Shown: positions 10,282-21,835 of the stretch, piece by piece | Layout of the letters: every line of letters starts with the position of its first letter | How positions within the stretch are numbered: position 1 is the first letter of the stretch | From: Flaccisagitta enflata | Taxonomy: Eukaryota; Chaetognatha; Sagittoidea; Aphragmophora | Assembly: GCA_965153355.1 (NCBI GenBank) | Contig: OZ231128.1 | Location: 34,782,001-34,846,000 of the forward strand | Direction: 5' to 3' | Length of the DNA: 64,000 bases | Position numbers and translations under genes: made by a program | Notes under the pieces: generated by a model | The model's input: the letters and a program-made list of their open reading frames with translations, nothing else | Told to the model about the DNA's origin: nothing | Databases searched by the model: none

Positions 10282-10746
10282 CAAGCCCAAAAGGGCAACA
10301 GTCGCGTGCGTCTGGAAATGACAAAAGAGTTCCTCCCCCCCCCCCCCAAGGCCACGCGATATGTATTGATACAATGTCGATACAATATTGATATAATATT
10401 GGTACAATACAATACTCAAATACACCCAAAAATACCCAAAAATACCCTAAAATACCCAAAAATACCCAAAAATACCCAGAAATACCCAAAAATCCTCAAA
10501 AATACCAAGAAGTACACAAAAATATTTGAAAGTACCATAAAGTACCGTAAGTACCTAGAAAAACTCAAATACCCTAAAGTACCCTGAAGTACCCTAAAGT
10601 ACCCTAGAGTACCCTGAAATACCCTAGAGTACCTTAAATTACCTTAAAAAACGTTAGAAAGTCATAATTTTAAAAATGTTACGGACGGACGGACCGACCG
10701 ACCTACCGACCGACACGGCAAGGTGTAGAGTCGCTTGCACGCGACT
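10282..10746 (+). mobile_element. HA element 4 carrying a 10-bp minisatellite
   Basis: 5' CAAGCCCAAAAGGGC hairpin and AACAGTCGCG; 3' GACGGACGGACCGACCG run, GTGTAGAGTCGC and a CTTGCACGCGACT hairpin followed by AAAAA. The 465-bp element holds an internal array at about 10396-10640 based on ATACCCAAAA, grading into AGTACCCTAA. It interrupts the 170-bp tandem repeat. The neighbouring unit junction reads TTCTTAAAAAATTAGCTG, so insertion was into an A6 tract. Confidence 0.75.
10396..10640. repeat. 10-bp minisatellite (ATACCCAAAA)n
   Basis: About 24 diverged decamers inside HA element 4. The unit drifts from ATACCCAAAA to AGTACCCTAA along the array. Confidence 0.85.
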
Positions 10747-11995
10747 AAAAAGTAGCTGAAGAATCTACTTTTCTTTTTTTCATTTTTTTATTTTAAGTAA
10801 GTCAAAAAGGGGGTCAAAGGTCATGAAATACCCCCAAATTGAACCTTCGAACCATTTTTTTGGTAAAAATTTCAAAATCGGAATTTCGCTATTTTGAAAG
10901 CAGATTTGAATTCTTCTTAAAAAATTAGCTGAAGAATCTACTTTTCTTTTTTACATTTTTTTTTTGTTAGTGGGGCAAAATGGGGGTCAAAAGTCATAAA
11001 TGACCCCAAAATTGACCCTTCGAACCATTTTTTGGGAAAAAGTTTCAAAATTTGAAAAATACAATTCTGACTGCAGATTTGGATTCTTCTCTGTTTTTCA
11101 GTTGATTATAAGAAGTAGGTAAAAAATGGGATCAAAGGTCGCAAATAACCCTTAAATTTGAGTAAGCATTCTAAAACTGGAGAAATTAAGCACAAAAGCA
11201 ACTGGCTAGCAATAGCGGAGATATTTCAAGAAAAGCAAAATGAAAAATTGGGTAAGTCTATATTTAGAGGGGGTCATACAGGGTTGATTTTGGAAATTCC
11301 TTTTGGAACTCTGGAATCTGGGGGTTGATTGTGTGTAGAAAAGGTAAGAAAAAAATTTGGGCATCTTCCTTTTGAGGAAAAATAATCCATTTTTGATCAA
11401 AAATGAGGTATCCGAAAGGCGAAAATCGCAAAAATCGCAAAAATCGCGAAAATGGCCAAGATAGAGGCCATTGGTAGTAGCCATCAGGGCACTTCAAAAC
11501 ATTCATTTTTTGTTTAGATGATGTGTTTTTTCCTTACCCTTACCATTCATGGTAATGATTAGGCTTTTAATGCAAGATTTTTCTCAATTTCAGAGCTTTA
11601 TACATAATGCCGTTAAGCCAAATGTAAGCAAAAAATCAAAGAAATTATAGAAATCTGTTGTGTGATAGAAAAAATTGTTCCTGATTATTCTAAAAAATAA
11701 GTATTCTTGTTATTCTAAGATTCCTTTCCCTTGCATGTTAAAAAAATAACATTTTTTATCCATAGAATAATTGCAAAAAAAGACGAAAACAAGCAAAATC
11801 AATAAAAATTGCAAAAATCAGTGCTCAAGCTTCTTCCTCCAGGGCCTGGCACGGGTCTTTTATCTTAGTTTTTTCTGTTTTTTTTTTTTCAGAGTTTATT
11901 TGTTTTACTTTTTTTTTCAAATCATATTTGCACCTACTCAAATATAGGTAGGGCTTCATGGTCAAACTAGAAACCAGATGAAACGGCTGTTTTTT

Positions 11996-12433
11996 GGGCA
12001 GCCGCCCCAAATGGGATGAAGTCCTGTAGAACATGGGGGGACTTTTGTTTATTCGTTTCTTCATTCGTCCTTCCATCTGTTTGTCCCCCCAGGCCCTCTT
12101 AGGCCTGAAATCTGCCCTCTCAGGCCTGAAATCTGCCCTCTCCAATTCAGGGCCTAAGAGGGTAGATTAAGGCCTGAGAGGGCAGATTTCAGGCCTGTGA
12201 GGGCAGATTTCAGGCCTGTGAGGGCAGATTTCAGGCCTGAGAGGGCAGATTTAAGGCCTGAGAGGGCCTGAGGGGGGACTGATGGATGGACAGACAAACG
12301 ACGAACAAAGTCCCCCTGTGTTCTACAGGACTTCATCCCTTTCAGTGCCACTTCCTTGCTTTCTCTTATTCCGATTCACAACCATGCAAAGCAGGGCAAC
12401 GGGTATCGCTGACCACATAACCCTGGGGCGACC
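11996..12433 (-). mobile_element. HC element 2, palindromic core
   Basis: TTTTTT then GGGCAGCCGCCCC at the left; GCAGGGCAACGGGTATCGCTG and a GGGGCGAC end at the right. It is of the GTCCTGTAGAACA subterminal type. The 21-bp array (GGCCTGAAATCTGCCCTCTCA) runs one way up to about 12145, then as its reverse complement to about 12270. It is nested in the left arm of the 3.1-kb TIR element. Confidence 0.75.
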
Positions 12434-13613
12434 TGTTAACCACTTAAGACTTGAGCAAATGAAGAAGCAAACATGAAAAGATGTGCACATTTCAAATAAA
12501 AACACTGTAAACAAAAACAACGAAATGACTGAGCGGAAGCTGTTTCAGCTCACCAAAACCTCATTTATTGAGTAAAAGTTTTTAAAAATCCATTAGTTAT
12601 GCAAAAAAAAACATATGAGTCACTAGGATCAGAACATTTGAAATTTCCTTTTATAGAATTACAGTTTAAGATTGTAACGCTAAAATAAGGTAATAAAAAA
12701 TTTTTTTTTTTCAAATTACGTAAAAAAATCAAAACATTCAATCTTATGACTTATGACTTTCTTGACTTTTAATGCTCTTTCAAAGAGATAGTCAAGAAAT
12801 GGGTTGGAATTTGCCCAGACCAGCATGATTGTGATCACACCCCCATGCCATAAATGGTTTCACAGAAACAGTTACCAAAAAATTGATATCCCAGCTCCAG
12901 GAGTTTGGTTGGAGTCTGTCTCCACTTTGACTGCATGAGGTGCATTTGGAGGATTTTTGCCCTCTTTGGCACAAAAGTTAACCCCCCTTTCCTCTGTTGC
13001 TGCAAGATAAACCCTGCTGAAAAATGTCTTTGACTGCACTGGTGTTGTGGACCAAAGTTCAAAGCTGCTTCAAAGGTTGACTGGTAATCAGCCAAGTTGA
13101 CAGAGCCACCTTTCACTTTGAACTTCAAGGAAGCTGAACTACTTGCCATCAAAGAGAAATACCTCATTACCCATGCCACACTCAGTGCAGTGGAAAGGGC
13201 CATCATCTGTCTCTGAGGCTTCTGCTGCTGTGGTTGGACAAGAAGCTAGGGAAGGTTTCATCTCAGAATGATGAATGAGATTATTGAAAATAGTAAATGA
13301 GGTCTTGGTGATTTTGCACAAATCCTGCTCATTTACTTTTTTACCTTGATTGCATTTTATTTTCTTTATGACTTGTTACTGAGGTCTTGGTGATCTAGCA
13401 CAGAACGCGCTCAGTTATTAATCTTTACAATTTCTTTTCAATTTATTTTTCAATTTAAATTGTTCAATGTTTATTACTTTTTATTTTTGCCTTAGTGGTT
13501 TACATTTTTACCTCATCACCTAATTGTGCATTTAAGGGTACTTTAGGTGCTTTAAAGGTGATTTTACATTTTTGTCCGCTTTTGATGGAATTGCCTTAGT
13601 GGTTAAAGATTTT
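12434..13613. other. Core of the 3.1-kb TIR element, unrecognised
   Basis: The first part continues the left inverted arm. The remainder is AT-rich and single-copy within this window. Short open frames on both strands (for example 12835-13206 minus) show no motif that can be named. Confidence 0.45.
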
Positions 13614-14578
13614 GTCAAACTGGTTTCTAGTTTGACCATGAAACCTTACCCATATTTGTGTAGGTGTTAACATTGATTTGAAAGAAAAAAAAACAAATAA
13701 ACTCCGAAAAAAAACAGAAAAAAAATTAAGTAAAACACCCATGCCAGGTTGCAAGTCCTGGAGGAAGAAGCTTGAGCACTGATTTTTGCAATTTTTATTG
13801 ATTTTGCCCTTCATTGCCTTTTTTTGCAAATATTCTATAGATAAGAAATGTTATTTTTTAACATACAAGGGAAAGGAATCTTAGAATAACAAGAATACTG
13901 ATTCAAACAAACATCTTTAGAATAATCAGGAACAATTTTTCTATCACACAACAGGCTGAACGATTTTATCCATTTTTAAAGATTTCTGCAATTTCTTTGA
14001 TTTTTGCTTATTATTGGCTCAATGGCATTATGTATAAAGCTCTGAAAATGAGAAAAATCTTGCATAAAAAGCCTAATTATTACCATAAATGGTAAGGGTA
14101 AGGCAAAAATACATCATCTAAACCAAAAATGAATGTTTTGTAGTGTCCTGATGGCTACTACCAATGGCCTCTATCTTGTCAATTTTTGCAATTTTTTTCA
14201 ATTTTCGCAATTTTCGCCTATTGCATTTCTCATTTTTTATCAAAAATGGATTATTTTTCCTTAAAAGGGATATACCCAAAAAATTTTCTAACCTTTTCTA
14301 CACAAAACCAACCCCCAGATTCCAGAGTTCCATAAGGAATTTCCAAAATCAACCCTGTATGACCCCCCCTAACTGAAGGAAGGTCAACAAAAGAACACTT
14401 ATGACAAAGATCCACCGATGACCCGGACCCCCTGTCACAAAACGTCCTTGGTGGAATCATTGCACTTAACGGATGACCTTGATAGTTTCCAAACTTGAAC
14501 TACACATACATAACTTGCTTTAACTCTTTGTGCATCTCAATCGCTCGCGAAGTTAGGACCCTATTATGATGAGCATAT

Positions 14579-14623
14579 AAATGATGATGATGATGATGAT
14601 GATGTTGATGATGTTGATGATGT

Positions 14624-14706
<83 letters not shown>

Positions 14707-14749
14707 GGCCATTGATGATGATTAGTTGATGATTATGATGAGCATACGA

Positions 14750-14829
<80 letters not shown>

Positions 14830-14871
14830 CAAAGTGATGATGATGATGATGATGATGATGATGACGATGAT
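14579..14871. repeat. (GAT)n trinucleotide arrays
   Basis: Two long ATG/GAT arrays (14579-14704 and 14750-14871) separated by a 45-bp spacer. The spacer's core (GGCCATTGATGATGATTAG and onward) also occurs at about 10018-10050, so spacer and array belong to one dispersed unit. Confidence 0.9.
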
Positions 14872-15283
14872 GATTTTCATGTCCAACCTTGTTTGTAGCC
14901 GAAAGAAACTCTGTGTTTCCGAAGTTTGCGAGCGCATCGCAATATTGCGTGAAAGTGGTGCGAAAAAAAGAAATATGGCGGCGGCAACCAATCTTATGAG
15001 TTTGGGGATTTCTAAAAGCTCACTACCCAATATAAACGCCATAGATAAATGCGATATTAATGCTCGTATCCGCCATAAGACAGGAATAACTTCTGTCACC
15101 ATCGACTTTTTTTGCTGTCATAAAAGCTTCGTTGCCTTTATTTGTTTTTCTGTCTTCATCTTAATCTGACTGCGTCTCTGTCTGCGTCTCCGTCTGCGTC
15201 TCTGACTCTCTGTCTGCGTCCCTGACTCTCTGTCTGGCTGTCTGTCTAAATGAAGTCTATCCGTTTCTCTATCTCTTTTTTTT

Positions 15284-15294
15284 CTCTCTCTCTC

Positions 15295-15387
<93 letters not shown>

Positions 15388-15392
15388 GTGTC
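15284..15392. repeat. (TC)n microsatellite
   Basis: CT dinucleotide array of about 105 bp, preceded by a degenerate CTGTCTGCGTCTC run from about 15164. Confidence 0.95.
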
Positions 15393-15498
15393 TTCTTTTC
15401 CTTCTCAATATTTTTTTTCTTCCATTTCTCTCTTATTCTATTTTTTGTCCCTACTGAGATTTGAGAGCTAATGGCACCCGAGGCGCTATGAGCTAGCC

Positions 15499-15720
15499 CC
15501 CACTCTCGAGGTCTTTTTGGGCCCATTCCTTGCGCTACGAGAATAAGGAGGAGGAGGAGCAGAATGATGATGAAGAAGACACGGGGCAGAGGGAGGATGA
15601 GGGAGAAGAAAAGGAGGAGGAGGAGGAGGATTGGCAGCTAAAGGTGCTGTACTACTCGGAGCCTCCTGAGGCCACCGACTCACCCAATTATCACCCCATT
15701 AAGATCCTCCTTTGCCTTTC
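15499..15720 (+). other. Acidic open frame, possible exon
   Basis: The frame is open from just after a TAG near 15498. It encodes a Glu/Asp-rich stretch (ENKEEEEQNDDEEDT and further Glu runs) and then a less biased segment (WQLKVLYYSEPPEATDSPNY). The non-repetitive tail makes it more exon-like than its neighbours. However, the acidic half comes from a GAG-rich low-complexity run, no good splice donor follows, and no family is recognised. Confidence 0.2.
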
Positions 15721-15735
15721 TATGCCGCATTCACT

Positions 15736-15743
15736 CTCATCTC

Positions 15744-15775
<32 letters not shown>
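15736..15775. repeat. (CT)n microsatellite
   Basis: Short CT array of about 38 bp. Confidence 0.9.
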
Positions 15776-15778
<3 letters not shown>

Positions 15779-15856
15779 TCTCTTATTCTTTCCTCTTTTC
15801 ACTCCACCCTATCAAAACCGTATTACTTATATCAATTATCCTCTTCCGATAGGTGA

Positions 15857-16600
15857 AGGAATGAAGGAAAAACGACTATTTTTTCTTTTGCTTTTTTTTT
15901 CATATTTTTCTTAATCGCTTGGTAATCGCTATTAATATGAAACCGAATGGAAAGAATCAAGCCAAATGAGCAAAAATTAGACATTGCGTCAATGAGTTTC
16001 TCTTCCCAAACGAAGATGACCTTTCATAATTTCTGCGCAGCAGGCCTCTTATAAAAGATTATGACATTAATGCGTCAGATGTGTTTCTATTTCTTTCAAC
16101 GCGATTGACATGTGATATAAAGTGACTTTTGCCAGTTCGAGGTTGTTAGCATATGCTCATTTATACTTTCACACCTTCTCCTCGAATGTCCAACTCAATC
16201 ATTCCCTCCTTCCCTCTTCATTGACCCATATTACCCCTCTGGAAGCGTTGGCGTTGTATCATTCCTTCACCCTCTTCCCTCTTCCCACTTCACTCTATAC
16301 ACCTTTATTTCCTCTTTCTTCACCCATCTCGTCGCTGAGGGCGTTGGCGGTCATTCACTCATAAGTCACAAATGAGTCACCCAACCTCTCGAACTCTCCT
16401 TCACCCTCTAAAACTCTCCTTTCCATCCTCTCTCCACCTCACTCAACACCTTCATCATCTCTTCCTTCACCCATCTCGTCGCTGAGGGCGTTGGCGTTCG
16501 TTCACCCATTCCATAACCACGAATGGCGGCAGTAAAGAGGCGGAGAAGCGGCCGGCCGGCGGCCAAGGGTGCCGAGAAACGAAACAAAATGAACAGTCAA
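15857..16600. other. Spacer with two copies of a ~30-bp motif
   Basis: No gene seen. The phrase CACCCATCTCGTCGCTGAG, followed by GGCGTTGGCG, occurs at about 16322 and 16467, so this tract includes a short local duplication. Confidence 0.4.
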
Positions 16601-16614
16601 ATGTGTGTCTCACG

Positions 16615-16616
<2 letters not shown>

Positions 16617-16701
<85 letters not shown>

Positions 16702-16705
16702 ACAA

Positions 16706-16776
<71 letters not shown>

Positions 16777-16802
16777 GTCAGACAGACAGCTAGACAGAGA
16801 CA
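16617..16802. repeat. (GA)n followed by (CAGA)n
   Basis: GA array (about 16617-16699), then a CAGA tetranucleotide array (about 16708-16802) with a few substitutions. Confidence 0.95.
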
Positions 16803-17139
16803 GACAGAGAAAAGAGTGTGCTAAGTGGTACGAAAGTAATAAAGATGATAAAGATTTCGCGTGATATGTTTCGACACGAAACTTGTACCTAAAATAGTCA
16901 TACAATATCAAACAAAGAAGACCGGAAATGCGACTATCACACGCGAAACACGAAATGACGGCGGAGGGATTTGTTGCAGCACAGAAACAAACATGAGTCT
17001 AGCGACTAGATGACGGCGCCCTTTCCATCATACCAGTTTCCACCCATCACAGCCAGCATATTACTGTAATTTTTCAGGAAGCCCCTTCATGCATCTCATT
17101 GTTAGGTTGAAGATTCCAACCTTCGTTGAAAAGACTCAT

Positions 17140-17210
17140 CCATTGCAAGACTCAAAATTTCAACCCAGAGGGCCATGAACGCAAACTTTACCGTTGAGCT
17201 AGTCGCGAAC
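17140..17210 (-). other. tRNA-like segment, possible SINE head
   Basis: On the minus strand, TAGCTCAACGGTAAAG matches a pol III A box. About 35 nt downstream, CTGGGTTGAAATTTTGAG is a weak B box. Spacing is close to that of a tRNA. The acceptor and anticodon stems do not pair convincingly, so this is not a functional tRNA. It may be a decayed tRNA or the head of an old SINE. Confidence 0.3.
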
Positions 17211-17435
17211 AGTTATGTCACAGTGCAAACGAGTACGCAATTTGACAAGTCAAAACGATTTATATGATATTTTTTATCTCATCTATTCAAAGAATTTATA
17301 TGTAGAAAAAGGATTTGTGATTGGTAATCATCAATTTTTTGCATAGAAAAACGTTTTTCTGTACCATATGCTTAGAAAATGTGAGAAAAAAGCATGCGAA
17401 ATTGATGGATTTTTGACAAAAAATGATTCTTGTGC

Positions 17436-17606
17436 ATTGACATGTCTCGCGTTAAAAAACCAAATCTGTCTCTGAATTCAAAATTTTGCATTTTGAAAAA
17501 CATGGCATCAGTCTAAACACTTTTAAGAAACAGGCCATGTGTTTAGAAATGCAAAATTTTGCATTCAGAGACAGATTCGGTTTTTTACGTGGCAACATCT
17601 AAAGTT
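17436..17606. repeat. Palindrome, ~55-bp arms
   Basis: Left arm about 17440-17500 (with AATCTGTCTCTGAATTC and AAAATTTTGCAT), right arm about 17548-17600 as its inverse. The loop is about 45 bp. It could form a cruciform or a hairpin RNA and is probably a MITE core. Confidence 0.7.
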
Positions 17607-18890
17607 TTCCGTGCAATTTTTTTCCAAGTATTCTGTTGTTTCACTGAGTATGCTGCGACTTTACCGATGCGAGATCAATACCATTGGTCAGTTAACCGGT
17701 TTTTAATAAATTTGGGGAGTATAAAGCATGAATAACACTTTAGTTTTTGCCACATTTCCGCAGCGTATTCTATCACAGTACAAAACGATTTGTCAAATTT
17801 GGCGCTGTTCTGCACCACGACTTATGCAGAAATAGCACTGCAGTAAGGCTGGATACATTGGCTCAATACGTAGTCGCTTGCAAGTGAACAGGGAGCCAGG
17901 GACAGTTATGCGGATTAACAAGGGGCGGTAATGCAAATGGGTGGGGGCTTTATTCTTGGTGGGCAGAGAAAATTAGGGCCAATTTCACGTCATTCAAATT
18001 TTCGCGTCACCATCCTTTCTTCCAACGGACACACGGTATCAAACACCCTCTTATAGATTAGTTTAACATGCCACACACAAAGATGTTACGGATCGAAGCA
18101 CTAATAGGTTGACCGACTAACGGACTGACCGACCAACACAGCAATGATTGTCTAAGGAAAGAAACCATCATTCAGTCTTTGCCTAATGAATAAAATAAAC
18201 CAAAGGCAGCTGCCCTGGATGATTATATAAACATCTATACATGCGTAAGACTGGAGGCCATCAAAACATTTACTGATTTACAGAACCGGACGCAAAGATG
18301 TAACAAGAATGTTAGGGGGAATCCCTCATGAGCAGCTGAAAAACTAGGTGAATCCAAGTACGGAAAAAAGATTTCATGAAGGAGAGGCTAAATATGGTAA
18401 ATTAGCTCCAGCTATACCGAATTATGGGTCCATGTCCATGTCAGGCGACCCTGCTCTATGGAGACGGAACAATGAAAGCGTTACCAAAATTATCAATTAC
18501 CCTTTTGCCTCATTGTTTAAGAGTTTGAATCTGAACATGACAACATTTTTTTGAAAGATAAAGATTTTGCATTTTGTAAAAAAACAATTCCAGAGGTTTT
18601 TTTCTTTAAAAATCTGATAATCTATTTGGAGGATCAAGTTTTTTTTCATAATTTACTTGAAATTTTTTTATTATGAAAAGTCAAACAATTATCTTAAAAA
18701 GTTTAAAAGATTTTTTTTTATTTCTGCTGTTATGAGTTCTGTTACAATCGAAAAAAAAAAAACACTGTAAAAAGAGAATAAACATCGCAATGGACACACA
18801 AAAGAATGTGTAAAAAAATCTCTTTTTCTTTCTCGAGAAAAAAAGAGAATGAATTAAAACAATAGACAGGGCCAGAGATACGTATTTGAA
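17607..18890. other. Spacer, possible degenerate HA copy
   Basis: At about 17848-18150 there are scattered HA-like words (GGCTGGATACATTGGC, GGGGCGGTAATGCAAA, GACTGACCGACC), suggesting an old, diverged copy. At 18170-18560 the sequence is mixed, with a 68-codon frame at 18348-18554 that is not recognised. The rest is AT-rich. Confidence 0.35.
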
Positions 18891-18903
18891 TTCACTAGAG
18901 CAT

Positions 18904-19037
18904 TGTGGCAGGAGCAGTGAGGCCAAAGACCCCACCAACCATAAAAGAGAAAAATGTGACAGACCAACCGAGCGACCGAGCGACCGAGCGACCAACGGAC
19001 GGACAAAACGGAGTGTAGAGTCGCGTAACACGCGACT
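18904..19037 (+). mobile_element. HA element 5, 5' end degenerate
   Basis: GGCAGGAGCAGTGAGGCC block, (GACCGAGC) run, GTGTAGAGTCGCG and a TAACACGCGACT hairpin followed by AAAAA. The usual CAAGGCC start is not clear. Confidence 0.65.
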
Positions 19038-19259
19038 AAAAACACTTATTGATCTCAATAGAAATGCAGGCTTAATTCTACTTACCATCTTGGCCATACA
19101 TATAAGTACAACTTTAAAGTGTCATAACTCGCTTAATTTTTATCGCACAGAGATGATTTTTTTTTTCAAATTTACATCTTCCAAAAACCTATCAAATGAG
19201 ACCAATCTGGCTCCTGTTGTTTAGAAATGAGAGCTAAATGAATAAAACATTTGCTTTTT

Positions 19260-19747
19260 GGGCAGCGGCCCCAAAGGGTTCGATAACCTATGCTTTCGCA
19301 CAGGGGAATTTTCTCCTTCTCCTTCTCCTTCTTCGTCCCCCCCTAAGCTCCAAGCCCATATCTCAGCCTCGAGGCCTATATCCCAGCCTCAAGGCCCAAA
19401 CCCCAGTCTTAAGGCCCAAATTCCAACCTGAAGGCCCAAATCACATCTTCAGGCCAAAATCACATCTCCAAGGCCTCAAGGGATTTCGGCCTCAAGACTG
19501 GAATTTGGGCCTTGAGGCTGGTATATGGGCCTCGAGGCTGAGATATGAGCCTGGAGGTTGGGGGAGGAGGGACGGAGGAGGATGAGGAGGAGGAGAAGGA
19601 GAGGGAGAAAATTCCCCTGTGTGAAAGCATAGGTCATCGACCCCTTTGGGGCCCCTGCCCTGCTCCCACCCTCAACTACAATCATGACCTAACTAAGCAG
19701 GGCACGGGTACCGCTGACCAGTGACCACCTAACGCTTTTGGGACTAT
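19260..19747 (-). mobile_element. HC element 3, palindromic core
   Basis: GGGCAGCGGCCCC at the left, GGGCACGGGTACCGCTGACC at the right, and subterminal ACCTATGCTTTC with its inverse. The 20-bp unit (GAGGCCCAAATCCCAGCCTC type) reverses orientation near 19475. Confidence 0.75.
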
Positions 19748-20164
19748 CGCAAGTGTGGTTGGGCAAATCTTTCTTAGTTTATGGAGAATGGTGCACTGGC
19801 ACACTACGCCGATATACTGTAAGATCGACGAGTTAAGCTCGTCTAGGGTTTGCCCACATCAATTTGGATCTCAATCCAATTGAGAACTCAAAGATTCAAA
19901 AGAAAAACCTGCAGAAACAGGGGAAGACAACATGCAAAGCAGGGCTGAAATGAATCGCTTAAATGGTTTGAAACAACATAACTGCAGAGTACCTCCTGTC
20001 TCTCTACGGGTCAATGACAAGGTGATTGCAGGCGGTGGTGGATGCCCAACATGTTCATACTAAATATCAGATGCAGTCTGATATGTTTGCTGCTCACTTC
20101 TAGTCAATAAACTTATACACCTACTGTGCTTATATTTATGACCAAGATGGTAATACCTCTTTGA

Positions 20165-20165
<1 letters not shown>
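19748..20165. other. Spacer without recognised features
   Basis: Mixed-composition sequence. No gene or clear repeat unit is seen. Confidence 0.4.
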
Positions 20166-20227
<62 letters not shown>

Positions 20228-20344
20228 AGTCTAACACGCGCTCTCTTTTTTCCTCTCTCCTCAGGTCAGGGATGCTGTAGGAGAAGCTACTGATATTCAT
20301 AAGACGTAACGACTGCAAGAGACCCACGTACAGTGAAACAATGT

Positions 20345-20430
<86 letters not shown>
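20166..20430. repeat. Inverted microsatellite pair (TC)n ... (GA)n
   Basis: TC array at 20166-20227 and GA array at about 20345-20430, separated by about 117 bp. The two arrays are complementary and could pair into a long stem. Confidence 0.9.
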
Positions 20431-20433
<3 letters not shown>

Positions 20434-20490
20434 GCACACCATACGGTAAAAACAGCAAAAGTTACAAGGCTGAGTATAAACAAAGATACT
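20431..20490. repeat. Microsatellite-associated repeat, copy 1
   Basis: Directly after the GA array comes ATAGCACACCATACGG, then ACAGCAAAAGTTACAAGG and CTGAGTA. The same sequence lies inverted at about 23678-23738, again touching the CT/GA array. The array and its flank are therefore dispersed together. Confidence 0.75.
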
Positions 20491-21600
20491 GATTTTAAAA
20501 CAATTCATAAATACTCTCATAATAGTTACATAAGCAGTTTAGCAATGAGTTCAAAGACTTTGGAGCGTCTTGTGTCATGTATGATGCCTTTATTGTGAAA
20601 CCATAGATAACGCCAAAACAAAAAAAACATCAAAAATTTTATAGTATCCATCGTTATCACTAAAGTCACCACAATCAACATGCTCCACCATCACCATCAT
20701 CTTCCACCAACTCTTTCTCCCTGCGTCACATTCACTGCAATTTAAAATGAAATGAACGGTTTTCTATCGTTGAATATTGAATCCCTTCCGAGGAAGGGGG
20801 AGAACAACAGCCCACTGCGGTATGGTCATGTCTGAACCTAAACTTCTTTAACAGCACTGGATGAACTCAGAGCAACATAGTTTTAACTCTCAACAGCAAT
20901 ATATCAAAACTAATGTTGGGGAAAAGAGTCTAAAAATTGGCGCTTTTTAGACAATCAAAAACTGAGTTGTTTTCTTCTTTTGAATATGAATAAGGCTTCA
21001 AATTTCTGATCGGACCAGACTTGTAGAGTTTTTGAAGCGCTTTAAAACGCTCATGGATTGAAAATCTCAATTATAATTTTTTTTTTCAATCTATCAAAGA
21101 AAAATAGAAAATGAATCAAAAGCGACTCAATTATATACACCCCTGCTTGTTAGATTCTTCTCCTCTTCAAACATGTAAAACTTGTGAGCAAATTGAGAAA
21201 CATGACTGGGATTGAGCTAGATTTGTAGAAATTTCAGAGATGTTCAAGAATCTCACAAATTTTAGGTGTTTAAAATAACCAGAACTGAAACAATTGGCTT
21301 TTAAAGTACTGGCTACTTATTTGTGCGCCTCACTGTAATTATGAAGAGTGACTGAGTGAATGACATGAACAAAATTGACTTAAATCTGTACAGGACAAGC
21401 TACTGTCTTATCGTTTATAATGTAAGTGTGGGAATTATCTGATACATCAGTTTTGAATGATTTATCTCAAACTTACCCATTCCAACAAATAACAACCCTT
21501 CGCTCTTCCACTTTCTTGCTGAGGGGACTATTTTTTCTCCCATTTACCAATGTGTTTGTGTCTGCGCACTGTGTTGGTTGAATAAGTGTTTTTCACCAGA
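20491..21600. other. AT-rich spacer
   Basis: No gene recognised. The part from about 20940 to 21330 shows partial inverted similarity and ends in sequence resembling decayed MITE cores, but the ends could not be fixed. Confidence 0.35.
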
Positions 21601-21602
21601 GA

Positions 21603-21604
<2 letters not shown>

Positions 21605-21650
<46 letters not shown>
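21605..21650. repeat. (GA)n microsatellite
   Basis: GA array of about 45 bp. Confidence 0.95.
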
Positions 21651-21652
<2 letters not shown>

Positions 21653-21835
21653 ATTCGTTGTCAGCCATTGGCCACACCATCATTATTCTTCACTCTTGTC
21701 CCCATTGTGTATCAAAAGGCCCACACAGCCGAATATAAAAATCTAAAGGCCCTTTTGTCCTACATAAAGGGAATGTCAGGCAAAGCGGAGGAAAAGAGAA
21801 AAAGATAAAGAGAGAAATGCACAACGACAAAAAAA

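Larger units (their letters stand above)
10138..11160. repeat. ~170-bp tandem repeat, four diverged units
   Basis: Units share a GGGGTCAAAGGTCA block, a TTCAAAAT block and a GAAAGCAGATTTGGATTCTT block. They start near 10138, 10747, 10921 and 11091. The first unit is separated from the second by HA element 4, so the uninterrupted junction between units 2 and 3 shows the pre-insertion sequence. Confidence 0.7.
11267..14369. mobile_element. 3.1-kb TIR element with ~0.75-kb arms, TA-flanked
   Basis: Inverted arms at 11267 to about 11990 and about 13614-14369. They share, for example, GGGTCATACAGGGTTGATT at the tips and ATGGCTACTACCAATGGCCT near 14150 (inverted near 11465). TA lies on both sides (11265-11266 and 14370-14371), as expected for Tc1/mariner-like transposition. 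HC element 2 is inserted in the left arm; the right arm gives the uninterrupted sequence. The core (about 12540-13610) is unrecognised and has only short frames, up to 123 codons on the minus strand. It may hold remnants of a transposase, but no DDE motif is identified. Confidence 0.75.

Noticed and set aside
10396-10640. Interstitial telomere repeat (ACCCTAA-like words)
   Set aside because: The period is ten and the main unit is ATACCCAAAA; CCCTAA occurs only in part of the diverged units.
12835-13206. Transposase remnant in the 3.1-kb TIR element
   Set aside because: A 123-codon minus-strand frame and broken plus-strand frames are present, but no catalytic or zinc-finger motif could be read.
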